Assembly: GCF_017545445.1 (NCBI RefSeq)
Contig: NZ_JAFWOM010000148.1
Coordinates: 17,582-81,581, forward strand
Direction: 5' to 3'
Origin: Fibrobacter sp.
Lineage (GTDB): Bacteria > Fibrobacterota > Fibrobacteria > Fibrobacterales > Fibrobacteraceae
DNA: 64,000 bases
The notes under the pieces are model-generated. The model had not been told where the DNA came from. It ran no database searches and saw only the letters and a list, made by a program, of their open reading frames with translations. Positions 62,371 through 64,000 of this stretch are shown in pieces. A program made the position numbers and the translations under genes. Position 1 is the first letter of the stretch, and each line of letters opens with the position of its first letter.

Positions 62371-63585
62371 ATGACTATAGTAATAAACACATTGGAAGCA
62401 GGCGTTTACACAGAACAGATAAACGCACTGCTCGCGAATAACGATTTCGATATAGAAATCATCGACGCCGCAAACATGAAAATCGCCCACTGCATGGGCT
62501 GCAACCAATGCTGGCTCAAGACTCCGGGCGTATGCGCCATCAAAGACGATTACGAGACAATCATCAAAAAACTGGTAAGTGCAGACAACGTGTGGCTTGT
62601 CTCAGATACAAAATTTGGGTTTATAGACTATCGCGGCAAGCGGATTTTAGACCGCATCATGCCGATGCTGAACATGTACATTGTTTTCCGCGACGGATGG
62701 ATGCGACACCAGTTGCGTTACCATTCGCTGAACGTCGGTGTCATTTACAAAGGCGACGGCGACCAGCAAATGCTCGAAGAATGGTGCAACCGGACGGCGG
62801 CAAACCTCGGAGGGCGTTCGCTTGGAGTGCTCGCCCTTAACGAAGCTTCGAGCCAAGCGACAACAGCGACCGACACAACTGCGACTGATGCTACTGCGAC
62901 CGCACCTGAAAAAGTTGAACACGTCATCATCATCAACGGAAGCCCTCGCGTCAAAAAATTCAGCAACACGGACAAAATCATTCAGTCGTTCGCCTTAGGG
63001 CTTGAAGAAGCCGGGGCAACGCACAAACTTTATTCGCTTTCGAACCGTTCAGAATGGGACGAAGCACGCGAAGCGTTCATGAACAGCGACCACATCATTA
63101 TCGCATTGCCGCTTTACGTAGAATGCGTTCCGGGCCTTATGCTTGAATTCTTGACGACAATCCCCACAGAACGCGTGCGGCCTGCAAAAATTTCGTTTAT
63201 CCTTCACGGCGGATTCGACGAAGGCCACCAGCTGCGTCTCGGCGAACAATTCTTGAAATCGTTGCCTGCAAAACTCGGCTGCACCTACGGCGGAACACTC
63301 GTCAAAGGCGGCAGTTTCATGCTCCGCATGCGCGATGACGAGTACATCAAGAAGAATACAGACAAAGTTCTAGACGCTTATATTCCCATGGGCAAGCTCT
63401 TTGCCGAAAACGGGAACTTCATGTTCGCCGAAGCAAAAGAGTTCACTGGGCCAGAACAAATTCCATGGGCAGCTCGTCAAATTATAGCACTAGTCCTCAA
63501 ACGCATCGTCAAACGGAAATTCGACAACTTCGCCAAAACATGGGGCTGCACCCGACCGCTAGACGACAAAGTTTACGGGGAATAA
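62371..63585 (+). CDS. Two-domain flavodoxin-fold (iron-sulfur flavoprotein / NADPH-FMN reductase-like) protein
   Basis: The 404-residue protein joins two flavodoxin-like domains. Domain 1 (~1-165) has a four-cysteine motif 'HCMGCNQCWLKTPGVCAIKDD', typical of iron-sulfur flavoproteins, but its N-terminal phosphate-binding loop is degenerate ('NTLEAGVYTEQ' instead of GSPR..GNT). A Thr/Ala/Asp low-complexity linker (~165-185) leads to domain 2 with a proper flavin loop 'INGSPRVKKFSNTDKI' and 'LPLYVECVPGLMLEFL'. So one domain may carry a cluster and the other FMN. AAGG lies five bases before the ATG. Substrate unknown. Confidence 0.75.
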   Translation: MTIVINTLEAGVYTEQINALLANNDFDIEIIDAANMKIAHCMGCNQCWLKTPGVCAIKDDYETIIKKLVSADNVWLVSDTKFGFIDYRGKRILDRIMPMLNMYIVFRDGWMRHQLRYHSLNVGVIYKGDGDQQMLEEWCNRTAANLGGRSLGVLALNEASSQATTATDTTATDATATAPEKVEHVIIINGSPRVKKFSNTDKIIQSFALGLEEAGATHKLYSLSNRSEWDEAREAFMNSDHIIIALPLYVECVPGLMLEFLTTIPTERVRPAKISFILHGGFDEGHQLRLGEQFLKSLPAKLGCTYGGTLVKGGSFMLRMRDDEYIKKNTDKVLDAYIPMGKLFAENGNFMFAEAKEFTGPEQIPWAARQIIALVLKRIVKRKFDNFAKTWGCTRPLDDKVYGE

Positions 63586-63633
63586 GTGAAAAATCGCGGC
63601 TTTGCCGCCAAACTGTCACCTCAGCCTTGACAT

Positions 63634-63665
63634 TGTCATCCTGAGACAAAGCCGATAGGATCCAG
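63634..63665. repeat. Intergenic TCATCCTGAG...GGATCC element
   Basis: GTCATCCTGAGACAAAGCCGATAGGATCC is a divergent copy of the repeats inserted in mutY and hsdS. It lies between the flavoprotein gene and a convergent terminator. Confidence 0.6.
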
Positions 63666-63682
63666 TGCAGTCATCTTTAATC

Positions 63683-63709
63683 AAAAAAGTCCAGCGAAAA
63701 CGCCGGACT
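63683..63709 (-). terminator. Rho-independent terminator of the Rpn-type gene
   Basis: On the minus strand AGTCCGGC and GCTGGACT form an 8-bp stem (one mismatch) around a GTTTTC loop, followed by TTTTTT. It is 25 bases after the stop of the partial gene at the right end. Confidence 0.8.
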
Positions 63710-63734
63710 CAAATAATCAAAGAACTTCGTCAAT

Positions 63735-64000
63735 TTACGATTTGCCGAGAGCCGCCTTGATGGCGAGAACGTCTGCTTCGGAAAGTTCAGTGAAATCGAC
63801 AATTTTATCAACAGGTTCGTTTTTCATCACCATTTTTTTCGCCATTTCACGAGCTTTTTGATTGCGACCATAGCGCATCCCCGTATCAATAGCGGCTTTA
63901 TGGATGGCGTATTCGTCCCATTTGGCTTTCTGTGCTTCGTCGATCATTTGCTGTTCCTCTTTCGATAATTTAGCCAATTTCGCAGTCGAAAACAAGCGTG
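63735..64000 (-). CDS. C-terminal part of an Rpn-family (PD-(D/E)XK transposase-like) protein (5' end outside window)
   Basis: The frame is open to the right edge without a stop and no convincing start lies inside the window, so the gene is partial. The visible ~88 residues ('LAKLSKEEQQMIDEAQKAKWDEYAIHKAAIDTGMRYGRNQKAREMAKKM', then a short helix-turn-helix-like 'VDKIVDFTELSEADVLAIKAAL') are the usual tail of Rpn recombination-promoting nucleases. The nuclease domain should lie just outside. It has its own terminator. Confidence 0.75.
   Translation of the reverse strand, partial: RLFSTAKLAKLSKEEQQMIDEAQKAKWDEYAIHKAAIDTGMRYGRNQKAREMAKKMVMKNEPVDKIVDFTELSEADVLAIKAALGKS

Overview
The window looks like chromosomal DNA of a Fibrobacter species (F. 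succinogenes or a close relative). The main evidence is repeated lipoproteins of the FISUMP type (Fibrobacter succinogenes major paralogous domain: 'DxRDGxxYxTVxIGxQxWMAENLNY ... CPEGWHLP ... GRSVRCVKD'). Supporting evidence is a GH5 cellulase lipoprotein, poly-serine linkers with a C-terminal sorting-like domain, and a 1778-residue tandem-duplicated UvrA. The species is inferred from gene content only; no 16S rRNA gene is present.

Layout. 1-1379 (minus) is a truncated two-domain SagB-type nitroreductase. 1561-3576 is a lipoprotein endoglucanase. 3763-7297 is a compact aroE / aroK-aroB fusion / GDP-sugar epimerase operon. 7398-10634 holds a CrtC-like exported protein, a eukaryotic-type hisA and a GT4 glycosyltransferase with overlapping ends. 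10834-12048 is mutY. 12067-16557 (minus) is fmt-rsmB plus two exported, probably beta-barrel proteins. 16665-17702 (minus) is xseB plus an oligopeptide ABC ATPase. 17732-23801 is an unrecognised five-gene envelope operon of three Ig/FN3-like lipoproteins and two PEGA proteins with paired C-terminal membrane helices, followed by a DedA protein. 24945-31277 (minus) has three FISUMP-related lipoproteins, two of which carry long arrays of a two-cysteine module. Then come a MORN-repeat lipoprotein, a B12/radical SAM enzyme, a PD-(D/E)XK-like protein, another FISUMP protein, a zinc-ribbon membrane protein, a tyrosine recombinase, a two-gene SUMF1-domain operon, uvrA and a triple-FISUMP lipoprotein. 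A tRNA-Asp and a membrane PP2C phosphatase follow.

50736-62248 is accessory: an Rpn-nuclease remnant, a type I restriction-modification system (hsdM-hsdS-hsdR), an AbiEi/AbiEii toxin-antitoxin pair with a promoter embedded in an inverted repeat, an M6 metalloprotease with a Ser-rich linker, and a RelB/YafQ pair with operator iterons. The right end has a double flavodoxin-fold protein and another Rpn-type C-terminus running off the window.

The most unusual signals are not single genes. (a) Small repeat elements sit between genes and also in frame inside mutY, rsmB and hsdS, adding peptides to housekeeping enzymes. (b) A two-cysteine module is repeated about 16 and 12 times in neighbouring FISUMP lipoproteins. 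(c) An almost identical ~167-nt structured repeat lies just downstream of two FISUMP genes. (d) A -10-like TATATT or TAAATT ends exactly seven bases before the ATG of uvrA, fmt, xseB, relB and dedA, suggesting leaderless transcription. (e) Hairpins of matching geometry (8-bp stem, 11-nt loop) overlap the ribosome-binding region of the integrase and of hsdM.
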